Positions 39,901 to 51,400 of a stretch of DNA of 64,000 nucleotides are shown here, piece by piece; the stretch's first letter is position 1, and each line of letters starts with the position of its first letter. The notes beneath the pieces are model-generated. The model saw only the letters and a list, made by a program, of their open reading frames with translations, did no database searches and had not been told where the DNA came from. Made by a program: the position numbers and the translations under genes. This DNA comes from Dipylidium caninum (Eukaryota > Platyhelminthes > Cestoda > Cyclophyllidea > Dipylidiidae): contig QEYB01001654.1 of NCBI GenBank assembly GCA_017562135.1, positions 310,001 through 374,000 of the forward strand, in the 5' to 3' direction.

Positions 39901-42900
39901 CCTAACACGACCCAGTGTCTTAGTAGTACCCCATTCCGATAGTTTACAAAGTAAAGACATCATTCATATCCACTAGTAGTGATTCCATCTTCTTTCCCCT
40001 TCTGGTCCATACCTTATCATTTTGTTTTGGTGCTAAACCGGGACAGCCATAGGTCACTCCAGTGCAACCATTGTGACCTGTCTAATAGTCCCTCGCTTAC
40101 GAACAACTCGCACCAGGTACCGTTATATCCCTGGTTCAATGGAGGAAAAAATGTGATATTGTACAAGTTAAAGCAAAGACATGTTGTTTTTAGTTATAAA
40201 TTAAAGAAGGAATCGTTCAAACACTAAATTACTCTGCCACAATGTTATGGTATCCCCTTGGCGAAACACCATAGACCTGGAAAAGTGGAGGCTCAAACTA
40301 TCGTCATCTTTTTTAGGCATTATATTCGCCATACCGCCAAGTCAGACAGGGTCGGAGTTTATTGTCATTCGAGCTGACACCGATGGATGTTTGAAAGTTT
40401 ACCTTCGTGTTGGTCGCATTGCCCAATTTTATCGCAGCTACTTCTATAACTGGTTACGAGAACGATTCGGTCCTCGCCAACGTCTTGCCATAGCTAAAAT
40501 TTGTTCTATCTCCAATGATGTGTGGCATAAGCTCAACGTTGAGAAGACAAATCTTTACTTAACCGTTCGACTCGATGATAAGCCGGCAGCCGGTCTGCGC
40601 CTTGTAAGTTAACAACTACTTGATCGGGCCAAATATATTGTAGAATCGCATTTAAAAATTTAATTCTAATTACTTCACCCACACAGGAAGTTAATCAGTT
40701 CGGTTGCGTGTGGTGAGGGTGCCCGTTTATCACCAATCTCCCATAAGAGCCATTTCCCACATTCAGTCACATTTTACCTCAACCATGGTTGATACTAAAA
40801 AATTCACAGTCGTTCCACCATGTCTGACGGATAATTTTTGAAGGGTAGCTCAAAAGCTACTGAGTATGAATGAGATATTAGTTCTACAATCAGTTTTACG
40901 GTTGGGCCTTGGATGGGGCCTGATCGAGGCTTTTGACATATTTGCCTACGTAACTTTTACTGGTAGCATCACTCCTTTATTTCACCCATAAGCTTCCGCA
41001 AGGAATACCCAGAACCAACCGAGATCTTCGCAGAGCGGTGAGTTGGAGAATGACCTTAATCAACTGCCCCTTACATCCCGACACGTACTTTGAGCCCAAA
41101 TTATCTCTCTCTAGTTAACAACATTCGACCTCTCCAATAGTCCAGTGTATCTTGGTGGAATTCCCGCGGCAGAGAGTCGTTTCATTGAGGAATATGTGCC
41201 GTCGAAGCGATCTTTTGTTGGAGCTATTCAAAAGGTTTGTCATTGAAATCAATTTTTCCGCCCTTTGCATACATTACCGAGGTATTAAGTAGTCATTTAA
41301 CAGGTCGTCTTGAACGGGGCGGAGCTTGTGCTGGCCGGACCGTCGCATAATACAGGGAGTTCTCAAGCAGACCTACAGCTAGAACATTGGGAAGGTACTG
41401 TTCAATGGCAGGGCCCGCCTTGTGGAGAAAGATACTCAACGTGTACTAGGAATCCAGACTCTGTGAAGCGCATATGCAGACCGTTAGGCAACAGCTATGA
41501 ATGCAGCTGCTCTACTCCTATCACACACATGTCATTTGTCCGTCGTTTGACTGTATCGCTGTATGGAGTTAATTTGCTAAAAAATGTGACTGCACAACAA
41601 ATGGTTTCTGCGAAAGCTGAGGAAATGGCGTGCAATGAAATCCAGGCAAGTTCTATTCTTATTTTGATTAAAGTACTAAGTATTTATCCCATCAATGACT
41701 AACACCTTTAATTTAATTGAAAAGTAAAAGTAAAAGGGAGGCATCAGTTATTGCTGCCTTGCTCATGTCTAACAAGAAGGTAACATGCGAAAAAGTTCTT
41801 CGAGCCTTTGTACATCCCTAGGCAGGTGCTAAAGCCACCCGGCAAATAACAGGACGATTCAACTTGAACTTCCTTTACTTCAAATACTTCAAGTAGAGAT
41901 ATATTCCATGTTTCCTCCAGGCATCCTTGGTGTGCATAGCTGTTTCACTTTACGCAATCTCCTCTTTGACCAACTATTCTAATGTTTAGGCGAAGCTCGA
42001 ATCGGCTTCCAAGGATCTTCAACACGATGTTCCTAGCAAGGACAACGACGTTGTGATTTCTTTCAGTCAAGCTGAGCAGATAAAGACAAATGCTCTTTTA
42101 AATACCATCAGTCAACCCTATGTTGGTGCAGCACACCGTCGTTCTACTGTCCTTTTCCGTGGTAGTACCGTAATTAATTATCGTGGCTTCATCAAAGAAG
42201 AGTAAGCCTGGTTTTTGTGCTAATCTGCCTTCCTCCAACTATCGTGCCACCTGTCGTTGGGAAGGAGGTATTAAAGAGAGCGTGTAAAAAACGACGTGTA
42301 AAAAGTACAACATACAAATAAAATTATCTCATTTTAATGGTATTAATTATGACACCTTGGATACTCTTCGAGGTCAAAGTAAATCCAGGGATGGAAGGGG
42401 AAAAAGGGGGCCAATGTGTCTTGAATGTTAGTGTGGAAATTTAAAAATTCAATTCCACAAAATTGTTAAAACGCCTCTTCGTGCTATAATATTAGTTGTT
42501 ATTTTGTAAGACTCCTTTTCGCCGCTTCTTCACTTTTCTTTTTACCAGAGACATTATAGACAATATACGCATTCAACTGAAAACAGATGCACTACATGGG
42601 TTAGTAATGATGATTCCAGAACGAAGTCACCAGTACGAGGAATTCATCGCCATCTCCCTCAGAAATGGTCGAGCCGAAGTTCGTCTTTCTCTTCGAGGCT
42701 CTGGCAATTCATCAGCATCCAACAGTGACAGTGTCAGGTTAGGTGAGGAAAACACGATAACGTTGACAGCTGTGCCATTCCTGGCTGATGGCAATTGGCA
42801 CACGATTCAGCTAATAAGGTGAGTTGGTGAAGGCGTATAGCAGGAAATGGGACTGCAGATCTCCCTTAACACTCTTCCTTTTACGTGCGTGAAAAGACAT

Positions 42901-43759
42901 AAGGAGCAAATAACCCTACTTGTGGATGACCAGATGGTCTCAGGCAAAGTGACCGGCACAGATGGAGTACTAAACAATGAAGGCAGCATCTGGTTAGGTG
43001 AGTTACGGAAGTAATCATACCTACTGATTTTATCTAGCATTTCTTGCTACTTAACACAGTAAGGTAATTGTAATGGTGCGAAGCCATGTCATCTAATATT
43101 GGCGTAGTCTGGCATCGACTTGCGCCTTCGTAGTATGTACGGCACAAGTTGTCTGCGTAACTAAATTGTCAGTGGAAAGGGGTGCGATTTCTTCTCGTTA
43201 ATTTATTCCATATCTATTGGAGTGGGATTGTCACTTGTTATGATGTGATCAGTGGCAGGCGAAGGTCAAACGGCTGCTCTTATGCGTACTTATAACAGTT
43301 AATTAAAGATAGAACTCCCGGAAGGAGCCGCACTTAGTCCATATACCACCACTTAGTTGTTTCTTTTGCATGCATGTTACGGTCGACTGCTATTACAATC
43401 AAGACGCATGCGATTAGTTAAATATCCTTTTATACTTAGCTACAGTGCTAGACCTCTACACATCAACTGGAATACAGAAAACTACACAAGTTAATTAGAT
43501 TAATAATTTGCTTTCCATTTCGATTTGGTTGCCCCTCCACGTATACTTCAATGACCTATGTTTGCGCACTACTACTGAAATGCTATAAGTAGAGCTGTGT
43601 CTCTTTGCAGGTGGAGCATTGGAGCCAGTGACTAAACCAACTTGGCCATATCAACGCAATTTCACCGGCTGCATCTCAACTCTTTTCTTCAATGAGGTCC
43701 TCATTGACCTGCTTGGAGGCGCTGACATCCTATACGGTCCCATTGCATCCTGCTCATGA
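24620..43759 (+). CDS. AGRN: Agrin (secreted basement-membrane proteoglycan core)
   Basis: Extracellular matrix organiser. Exons: 24620-24980, 28651-28938, 30743-31072, 32613-32918, 33083-33364, 33583-33806, 34437-34655, 34957-35226, 36131-36225, 36531-36645, 36947-37199, 37565-37726, 37955-38098, 38146-38428, 38495-38740, 38794-39159, 39334-39492, 40317-40603, 41115-41234, 41304-41645, 41990-42201, 42549-42818, 42897-42997, 43611-43759. Domain order: signal peptide, NtA/TIMP-like domain, nine follistatin/Kazal modules, two laminin-EGF, LG1, EGF, LG2, degenerate EGF, LG3, stop. This is agrin architecture, but I see no SEA domain and all nine Kazal modules precede the laminin-EGF pair, whereas in vertebrates one follows it. 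Most exons begin after one base of a codon (phase 1), typical of shuffled modules. The exon 36947-37199 carries a one-base frameshift as sequenced, and the 38740/38794 junction is off phase. Domain identity is firm; a few junctions are not. Confidence 0.93.
24981..28650 (+). other. First agrin intron, 3.67 kb
   Basis: Largest intron of the window, bounded by GTTAGT and TTGCCAG. Searched on both strands for exons. One open stretch at about 25803-25944 loosely resembles the end of an NtA domain, but its phases fit neither neighbour. Otherwise nothing seen. Confidence 0.5.
28651..37199 (+). other. Agrin follistatin/Kazal array, nine modules
   Basis: Modules by exon: 1 at 28651-28938; 2 at 30743-31072 (preceded by a Glu/Lys/Ser-rich linker); 3 at 32613-32918; 4 at 33083-33364; 5 at 33583-33806; 6 at 34437-34655; 7 at 34957-35226; 8 split over 36131-36225 and 36531-36645; 9 at 36947-37199. 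Each has the Kazal core VCG(S/T)DG.(T/V)Y...C in variant form (for example [39 protein letters not shown]). The exact acceptor of module 4 could also be about 33131 (same phase). Module 9 is frameshifted after VYPSAC; reading resumes as LRRQAC one base later. Confidence 0.9.
37565..38098 (+). other. Agrin laminin-EGF pair
   Basis: Two exons, each one laminin-type EGF module: [14 protein letters not shown]...[15 protein letters not shown] at 37565-37726, and [15 protein letters not shown]...[15 protein letters not shown] at 37955-38098. The 8-Cys spacing is that of laminin-EGF repeats, as in vertebrate agrin. Both join in phase 1. Confidence 0.9.
38146..43759 (+). other. Agrin C-terminal LG/EGF block
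   Basis: LG1 covers 38146-38428, 38495-38740 and the start of 38794-39159 (HLEL...[24 protein letters not shown]). EGF follows in the same exon ([13 protein letters not shown]...[10 protein letters not shown]). LG2 is 39334-39492, 40317-40603, 41115-41234 and part of 41304-41645 ([31 protein letters not shown]). Then comes a degenerate EGF (CGERYSTC...YECSC). LG3 is 41990-42201, 42549-42818, 42897-42997 and 43611-43759 ([50 protein letters not shown]). LG3 of vertebrate agrin binds LRP4; no insert comparable to the neural z exons was identified. Confidence 0.85.
41646..41989 (+). other. GC-AG intron in agrin
   Basis: The exon ending GCAATGAAATCCAG is followed by GCAAGT, the consensus of the minor GC donor class, and the next exon (GCGAAGCTCGAA) continues in frame after TGTTTAG. 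No GT donor in the neighbourhood gives an open join. Confidence 0.7.
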
Positions 43760-46700
43760 TTTGCATTCATTTCTCACACTGATTAGCATACTTTCGGAAG
43801 ACGATCCAGATCTCGTAGTTTTATCTTGTACACTAACAAGCACCCTTTAAAATGCGCGTGTCACACTTGATGCACTATCGAATTAAAAACTACAAATGTT
43901 TATCCTTATCATTGCTACGGCATGTATTCCGCCATGCCTTGGGCCGAGGGGGGAGGCGCAGATGCAGAACTATATTGGGCACGGGTGTTCGCTGACAGCT
44001 AGAGAGTGAGACCGAAATGGACGTAGAATAAGCGAAGAATGCACACTGAAAAAAGTGGAAAAGCGGTGATGAAAATGAACTGTTTAAAGTTAATTAATTG
44101 TCAATAATTTTACACTCGCTTCCTCCTAGTCTTCCCTTAATTGAGGTAAGTGAAATAGTCGCATTAACAAGTTTTCAGTCGTTAGGTGGGCGAAGTACAA
44201 GGTAACGTGGGGGCGTGAGGTAACAGAGATAATAGATGAAGTCACAATCACGCTGTCTAAGCTTATGAACTAGTTGGCTTCATCTTTAGCCCACCAAAGG
44301 GTGGTGAGACACATTGGTCCTGAGGTTCGACTGATCTCATGTACTGATTACCACATATAGGTGTACGTAATCACTGAAACACCTACATACAATCCAGTTC
44401 ACTATTTCCTAGTCGTCGTAAAGGAACGTGTTGAAATTAATCTTCTGGGTGTCAAAACCAATTCTCTTATGCGTTGGATGACTAGACAATCACCTTAAAA
44501 AGCCTTGTACTGTCAATCATAAGGGATGTGTACAGGACTACCAGTTTTCTTCTTTCAAGACCGCATAACAGTTTAGTGAATCACCCATTCATACAAAATG
44601 TCCCTCACCCCTCTTACTCCTCTTATCTCCCTCTCTGTCATTGCTGTGTATAAGAATGAAGGCTTGAGAAATTAGGGCAATTCTTTTTCCTCCGTACTAC
44701 TTAAGTGATAAATAAAGGACTTATTTCTACCCAACTTCGCACCGGTCGAAAGCCACCCTTCCTTCTCTTGGTATTTTAACGCAAAATTTCTTGCGACCGT
44801 TACCGGACCCACCAATGCGCAGGCGCGCCTCAGCCTAAGTGATTGTCAGAATGTTTCGTTTTTCGCCAGGCTGACTTTTCAAGCACTGAGTGATTCCACT
44901 CCAATCACTGCTGCTTCGAGTTGGATGAAACACATTCCAAATTGCTCCCGCGACTATTTACTATCATTCCAAAAGTATCCAATTTTTAACTCACAACAAT
45001 GGTGGTGTTATGCTGCACATCCTACCATGGGTAACAATATCAAATCAAATAACAAATATCATATTCCATAGTTACGCGGACAGAAGTAATGCTCTTACTT
45101 CCCTTCATGACTGCACTGTTAATCAGTTATGTTAGGTTGCTCTTATCACCCCGCGTGATAATGCAATGGTCACACCGTCTTGCTATTTGTGCCTCTGGCT
45201 ATGTTACTTCTCCAAAGTGAGGCCAATCGACGAAAACTTCGGTTTGAGGGGGATTCTTCTGTATAACTATGTCCATTTCATCGATCCCCGATCTTATCAG
45301 TTTATTAAATAAACTTGCCGTGGATACCATACATGTCTTCGGATAATTTTACGTATCTTCGTAATTTATACTCTTCTTCCTTGGTCTATTAAGGTCGAGC
45401 TCCCTCAATCTATCCCACATCATTCAACCGAAAACTTTTCCCCATTAAATGAAGAGTCCAATAGTTTAAAGAAATTACTGAATCCAAAGAACAAGTGGCT
45501 TGTCTCAATTGCGGCAAGCATTAGTTTATGAATGTCCTCTCATTCGTAAGATAGATTGTCACATTCTGAGTTATAACGTGGTGGCAAGAGTAAATGGACA
45601 ATCGGATGCTCTCATAGCTACAGTCACAACATTAAGTGACAGTGGCCACGAAAATGGGTATCCAAAAAGATGGAAACCGTTTTTGTCTAACTCCAATGAG
45701 CTTATACACTTCTCTGTCTTCTCCACTGCACTCATTTCACTTCCTACTGGATTTACCTTATTTTCTTTTAACTTTTGTTAAAACACTGTGTGAAAATAGC
45801 TGCGCCTTCTGAGTCATGCCTTTTCGCATTTGCACCGCTTTCGAGACGTAGTCGAACCGCAAACCCCTCAGCGGCGCCAGCTTTCAACTCCAAAGTCATC
45901 ATCACCTACAGTGTACCTTAGAATCTACTAAGAATAACCCTCATTTTTCCCTGGTTATCCACTAGATAAAATGCGTAAAAAAGTAGTAGTAGAAAAAGAA
46001 GGAGAGAGTTCCACGTTTACTTCTTATCTGATTATTTTCTTTTCTGCATACCTACCAAGGAGTAAATGGTTGAATTTTTACTATCACTTAAGGATATTAA
46101 CAAACTTGTTGAAAATTGTCTTCAATTGGGCATGAAAAGGGGAACTTTTTTTGATGTCTAAACCATGACTAAACCGTTCCCCTCACCATTAATTTCAAGT
46201 GATTCTCGTTGAAGTGATTCAGCTCGCCTGCAAGGCAATTAACCAGACACAAATGCCGTTCAACAGGCCATCAGCCACTTCGCCTCTACATTCTGATCAA
46301 ATCGGACCATGATGGAACGTCAACGACCTTCGCAAAACTCGGTAGTTTTAGTAAGATAATGCTAGAGGATTTTTCTATTTTATGAACAGAGTCTTTTTGT
46401 TTAAGGCTGGCAAAACAGATACCTTATCGACCCTAGCAACTAAACAAAGAAAACTAGAACATAAACCACAGAATTATTGGATGAAAATGAAAACTAAAAT
46501 GAAGTCAGAATCCCCGAACCGGAGGTGATGTGTCCTAAGGGGACGTGGAGATAGTAGTGTAGATCTAGTTTACAACTACCCGTTAACTGGAAATGAGGAC
46601 TATTTAGCTTTTAAAATCCCCTATGAAAGATATTCTGCGTCAGTCAAATAAATGAGGTCAGAAAGGACGCAGAATGAGATGAAAATACCTTTGATTCATC

Positions 46701-48203
46701 TGCTTTCTACACTTGCCGCTTACAGTAAAGTCAAGCTATACTAGTCGACAACCCTATTTTCCAAAATTTCACCTTGTACGGAAGCTGCTGGAGCCGGTCC
46801 TTCATGCCACAAGTTAAAGACCCTGTGGTAAACCAACGATGAGGAGAAGCCAAGGAGGCGAAGTCGTCCAGACGTGTTTAAAGTTATAGCGAAACTGTGG
46901 AGAAAATAAGCCTCCACACCAATTCCACTTTTTCTATTAAACAAATTTAGATAGGGAGGAATATTAATACTGTCTTTCATAAATTTGTTCAGTAAGGGTA
47001 AATTGCTGAAATTGTCAGAGGTAGTCTCGAAACCCTTTATCAAAGGGAGGTATAAGGGTTTAGCACTCTGTGTCACTATTCATCTTGACAAGAATCTGCC
47101 TTGGTCATGAGTGCAGGAACCTTGTGGTCACCTCTATTTGGTATTAACTGCAGTTTAGTTTATTTCACTGTCGGTATTTCTTGGGATTGAAGAAAAGCAG
47201 GTAATAGGGCTAATCTACTCGATGTAAAACAAATAGACAAGCAAGTTGGCAGGATCGTTGTGTAGAGACTACCGACAAGAGAAATGATTTCAGGGGCTAA
47301 GCATATTGAGACGCTCTCAAATCCTCCCTTAAACGAAGTGGCATTTGACCAAAACAGCTCAGTTAACCGTTTATATTATAACCCCACTCCTCTTTAATCA
47401 GTTAATTAATGTTAACTAGGTGAGCTGAGGGGACATTTTGTGTTCCGGACAATTTTCCAACTGTGAGAATGGGTTCAGGGCATGGGTAAGAGGATGTGGA
47501 ATTGCACGATCCCCTTTGGTCATTCAAGATGCAACTCACGTTAAAAATTTTGTCCCAAACCTGTCATTCATTTGTTCAACATCTGTCTACCATAGAGACA
47601 GAAAGACACCTTCTGCATGCACAATTGCCCTCTCTTGTATATATATGTATATATATGCCCCATTTCGGTGGCCTGCCCATTTAGGACTTCTTCCCGAGTA
47701 ATACAAGTTCGGCACCGATGTTCGCATCAGACAAAAGAATCACCTTTCTTGCGGCTCTTAAAGGGAATTCATATTACACGATTGGATATGTTTGCAGTGG
47801 AGGAGGTGCTTGACAAATCGTAACAATTGGTGTCGTTCGAAATGGCAGAGTTTGGAGTTTTGAACTCGGGTAGTTGGGCCAATAGGCTATTTGAAAAAAA
47901 ATAAACGCCTTACCGACGGTGTAGGGGAGGTGGGCAGGCTGGGACCAAACAAAGGGGTTGGGGGGGGGGGTCTAATAAATCACTTTACCAGCAGGACAAA
48001 GTGTGTTTCTGCGTACATCATATCTTTGTCCACACGCGCGGCATTGTGGTTCTTACGCACATTCACAAGTGGTTTCTTACTAGGAAATTTTCTGCCATGT
48101 CTTTGGGGTAAAACATTCCTTTCGAGATGAACAATTATTTATGAGGTGTAAAGGGAAGAGGAAAAAGGAGTCACACTGGTCTAGAAGGAGAATTTTGTGG
48201 ATT
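43760..48203. other. Gene-poor block, first part
   Basis: Starts with the agrin 3' UTR; candidate polyadenylation signals are ATTAAA at 43882 and AATAAA at 44711. A run of 11 G occurs at 47960-47970 and alternating TA sequence at 47640-47656. Apart from the minus-strand open frame at 46741-47076 (listed separately) nothing coding is recognised. Confidence 0.5.
46741..47076 (-). CDS. Unassigned ORF, 111 codons
   Basis: Longest open frame of this part of the block. The product has no motif I recognise, no signal peptide and mixed composition. No splice partners were found and codon use resembles the surrounding non-coding sequence, so it may be chance. Confidence 0.12.
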   Translation of the reverse strand: MTQSAKPLYLPLIKGFETTSDNFSNLPLLNKFMKDSINIPPYLNLFNRKSGIGVEAYFLHSFAITLNTSGRLRLLGFSSSLVYHRVFNLWHEGPAPAASVQGEILENRVVD

Positions 48204-48437
48204 TCATGCTTTCCTCCCTCCACCACCCAATTGGTGTGCAATCTCCACCAAATAGGGAAATTCGATATACTGCCTCTGCAGATTATCAAGCCAGCAGTTG
48301 TAATTGTTGAAACACTCCAAGAAAATGTGAATATATTCCTCAGTCTCTGTTGCCGAGACCGAGGCGATATTTACAACTATTGTATTTACCATTTCCAAGA
48401 CGCCTTCGTGCATCGACCTTAGAAGAGATGGCGCCAA
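48204..48437 (-). CDS. Possible isolated exon, unknown
   Basis: An open stretch with protein-like composition (for example LEMVNTIVVNIASVSATE, EEYIHIFLECFNNYNCW) lies between an acceptor-like TCTTCTAAG and a donor-like GTGGTGGA. The opposite strand is also open over the same bases. I cannot assign it to a family and see no partner exons; it could be a remnant of a gene. Confidence 0.2.
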   Translation of the reverse strand: MAPSLLRSMHEGVLEMVNTIVVNIASVSATETEEYIHIFLECFNNYNCWLDNLQRQYIEFPYLVEIAHQLGGGGRKA

Positions 48438-51400
48438 TGGGAAGTAGAGAACGCGGGTGACATGAAGGGCGAAGAACCGAGTCTAATGTGAGAATAAAAT
48501 ATTATTACTATCACCTGAGCCACCTTATGAGTCATTGAAACACATGTCCTGGGCCACTCATGACCCAGGAATGCCCATGAAAGACTTGAGCGTTGGCCTT
48601 CTAAAAAACTCCGATTTGGTGATAAACCGTAGTGGTGTGAAATTGAGAGTATTTTCGAGCCTTCATTTAATGTCACGATAAGGATCGTGAGTAAAAATTT
48701 CTGGAGTAGATAGAGGGTAGAGGAGATGGTGAGGGTCCCCCCGAGGCCATTCACTCTTACTTCTCCATATCCCGGAGGATAGAAACGAAAGTGCATTCAC
48801 TAAATGTCTTTCGTGTAACTTACGAAAGTTATCTTACCAGTTTTAAAGTCAACAGCCATAATCGTTAAATTTTTGTGTGTTTTTTAAAGGAACACTACAA
48901 ACCTAAAGTATACGCTGAGCATGAAATCCCACTTTTGCGGCGCCTCCAGCCAAAAACAAATTGACGGAAGCATCATACTTCTGACACCTTTGACATTCAG
49001 CTTTGGGGGCTCAGAAAGACAGGGATGTGGCATAATTACCGGTTCCATGAAGCTTGACCTTAAATTTTGTTTGTTTAACTACCTTTTCCTTTTCCTTCTC
49101 TCTCTTCCACCCTCCTTCGTAACATCCAAGGCTCCATCGTCTTGACACGACACTTCGCCTAGAGGAGTGTTAAATCCACACCAGTGAAACTAGGATTGTT
49201 TTATAGCGAAGAAACCTCACTTTCTCATCTATAAACACTTCACCAAGTATGGGCGAGGGTTAAAGATATAAATTTTTACAGTAGATACTCCCCGCTTCAG
49301 AGATTTGAACGAGATAAATGCATCCCTAAGAAATTCGTATTCGTCTCAAACTCATTCAAGGAAATTTGGATTGCCAGTTTCTAAGATGGGGAAGTATTCG
49401 GTTTGAAATTACGAAGCGGACGATTCTCTCAGCCTTGGTTGTGAGAGATACTTTGAAACATGTGTTCGATATATTTATCTGTAACCTTTAAAGGTATCTT
49501 CGTACTCATCAGGTAAAATCTTTTTGTATTCGTACCTAGTTTTGAGTTTATTTGTCGTCTAAACCAAGTGGGAACCAAAGCGACTTATATCTACTTTTCT
49601 TGTGGGAGTTCTAATTGAGTTATACTGTAGCTCAACAAGCTTCAAAAAAAATTAGTCGGATATTCTGATGTGGTTTCACTAATGAGAAGTTGTGGGCATT
49701 AATTATAAAAATTTTGTCCAGGCAATGTGAGTATTGTCAACGGGCCTTGAGGAAGACCACCGGCCATTTTGATAACGAGGAAGAGTTAAGGACGACTGTA
49801 GAATTTGGTCTACACACCCACACCTATTCGTAAACTTGGATCTAAACTACGAAATAGCTATGTTAGATACTAGCGGACAATAAATGATAAAGAAAAACCA
49901 TTGGACTCGTATGTGCAGTAGGAAACGAGGCAATTGCGCATGATTGGGCGTAAGGGCAAATACACATCTTTGGTGCTTCACATTACACGCTTGCCGCCAT
50001 TTTACGCACGACGACCACAAAAGTTAATTTCTCTACACTACGAAATTGTGACACATCCTCCATATCCACTCGAATTTTCTGCGACCTATTATTTCCTTAT
50101 CCGTAATTATGAGTTATTTTCAAGAAAAAAATACAATAATTACGAAGATACTATAAAAGAATTCGACTTCCTTGTTAATTTGAAGGTAAAGATTTTTCCA
50201 AATGGCGTCGGCAGAAAGCCGTAGATGCCAAAGTAAATTAGAATAAATAAGGTTAAATTTGATAATTATTTTAAAATTATATTCAACACCCGACTCATAG
50301 TTTCCAACCCGATAATAATTCGACACAATAGATAGTCGTCGGAACCTGATACGATTGCGCACATAATTGGCGGAGGAGACAAGCCGCTTCCATTCCTCCT
50401 CCACAGTACAAACGGCTTCGGTTAAGGACCTGCGTCTGTTGCATTAACGAAGAAATCGGTAGAGTACGGGCTTTGTGTAGATCATGTCAGCAACCGCCCA
50501 CCAACTCATGTTGGTGTAACTGGGCGATGTGTTATTGATAGTCATTTAGCACATTCCATCCCACAATTATATGGCATAGTAATTGTCAACATTTGTCTAA
50601 TGACTCGGAACAATACACCCATAATAGCACCAAGCGCCACTTCATACAAAACACCCACATCTGGGTGGAGGGATGTAGGGACAGGTAACGTAAATATGTT
50701 CGCCATGTTTGCCGATCCTAATTACATAACCTCGCTTGGTAGTTAACATCCGACCGTCTTGCAATGCCTAATTGTTTTAATATCCCCAATGGGCTGGGCA
50801 ATTCCCACTTTCGCCGCCTCACCTTCATCTCCATGTCTCTCCCCAAGAGAAGTCCTAATTAAGAGATGTGGATATGTGAAGCCTGAGATCTAGGCGTTCC
50901 TAAGGACTTCAAATAAGTGTCCTATGACGCCACTTTTTCGGTTACCCTATCTGCGCGGCGAGATTTCTAACTACATTTCTGCATCTAGCCATCATCAGAT
51001 ACTCCCCACTGAGGTACATAATATCACGATTATTTCCCTCTACGAAAGTTTATGGCAATTTTCAATCCCACCATCTATTTTAATTTACTTAAATGATCTG
51101 ATTCACGTTCATCTCCAAGAGTTATGGGAATGTTGGTAATGGATGTATGAAGTCGACCGATGATTATTATTTTCATGTAGATCCTTTCAATGGTAGTTCA
51201 TTTGGTACAAAGTGGAAAGTTAGTCCACAACTGAGGAAAAGAAATTCCCTAAAATCAAGGAATGATATAAACTGGTTTCTATGTCTTACCTGCCAAATAG
51301 GGGGAGAGGATGACAGATGTCATTACTTGCGGTTTGGAATTTCTCTACCATTATGGACTAGGTTTAAGCGATTTTTCCCCTTCTTTCAGCCCAATCTTTC

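Noticed and set aside
47640..47970. TA-alternating stretch and an 11-G run as a possible mobile element end
   Set aside because: Simple-sequence runs only; no flanking duplications, terminal repeats or coding remnants.
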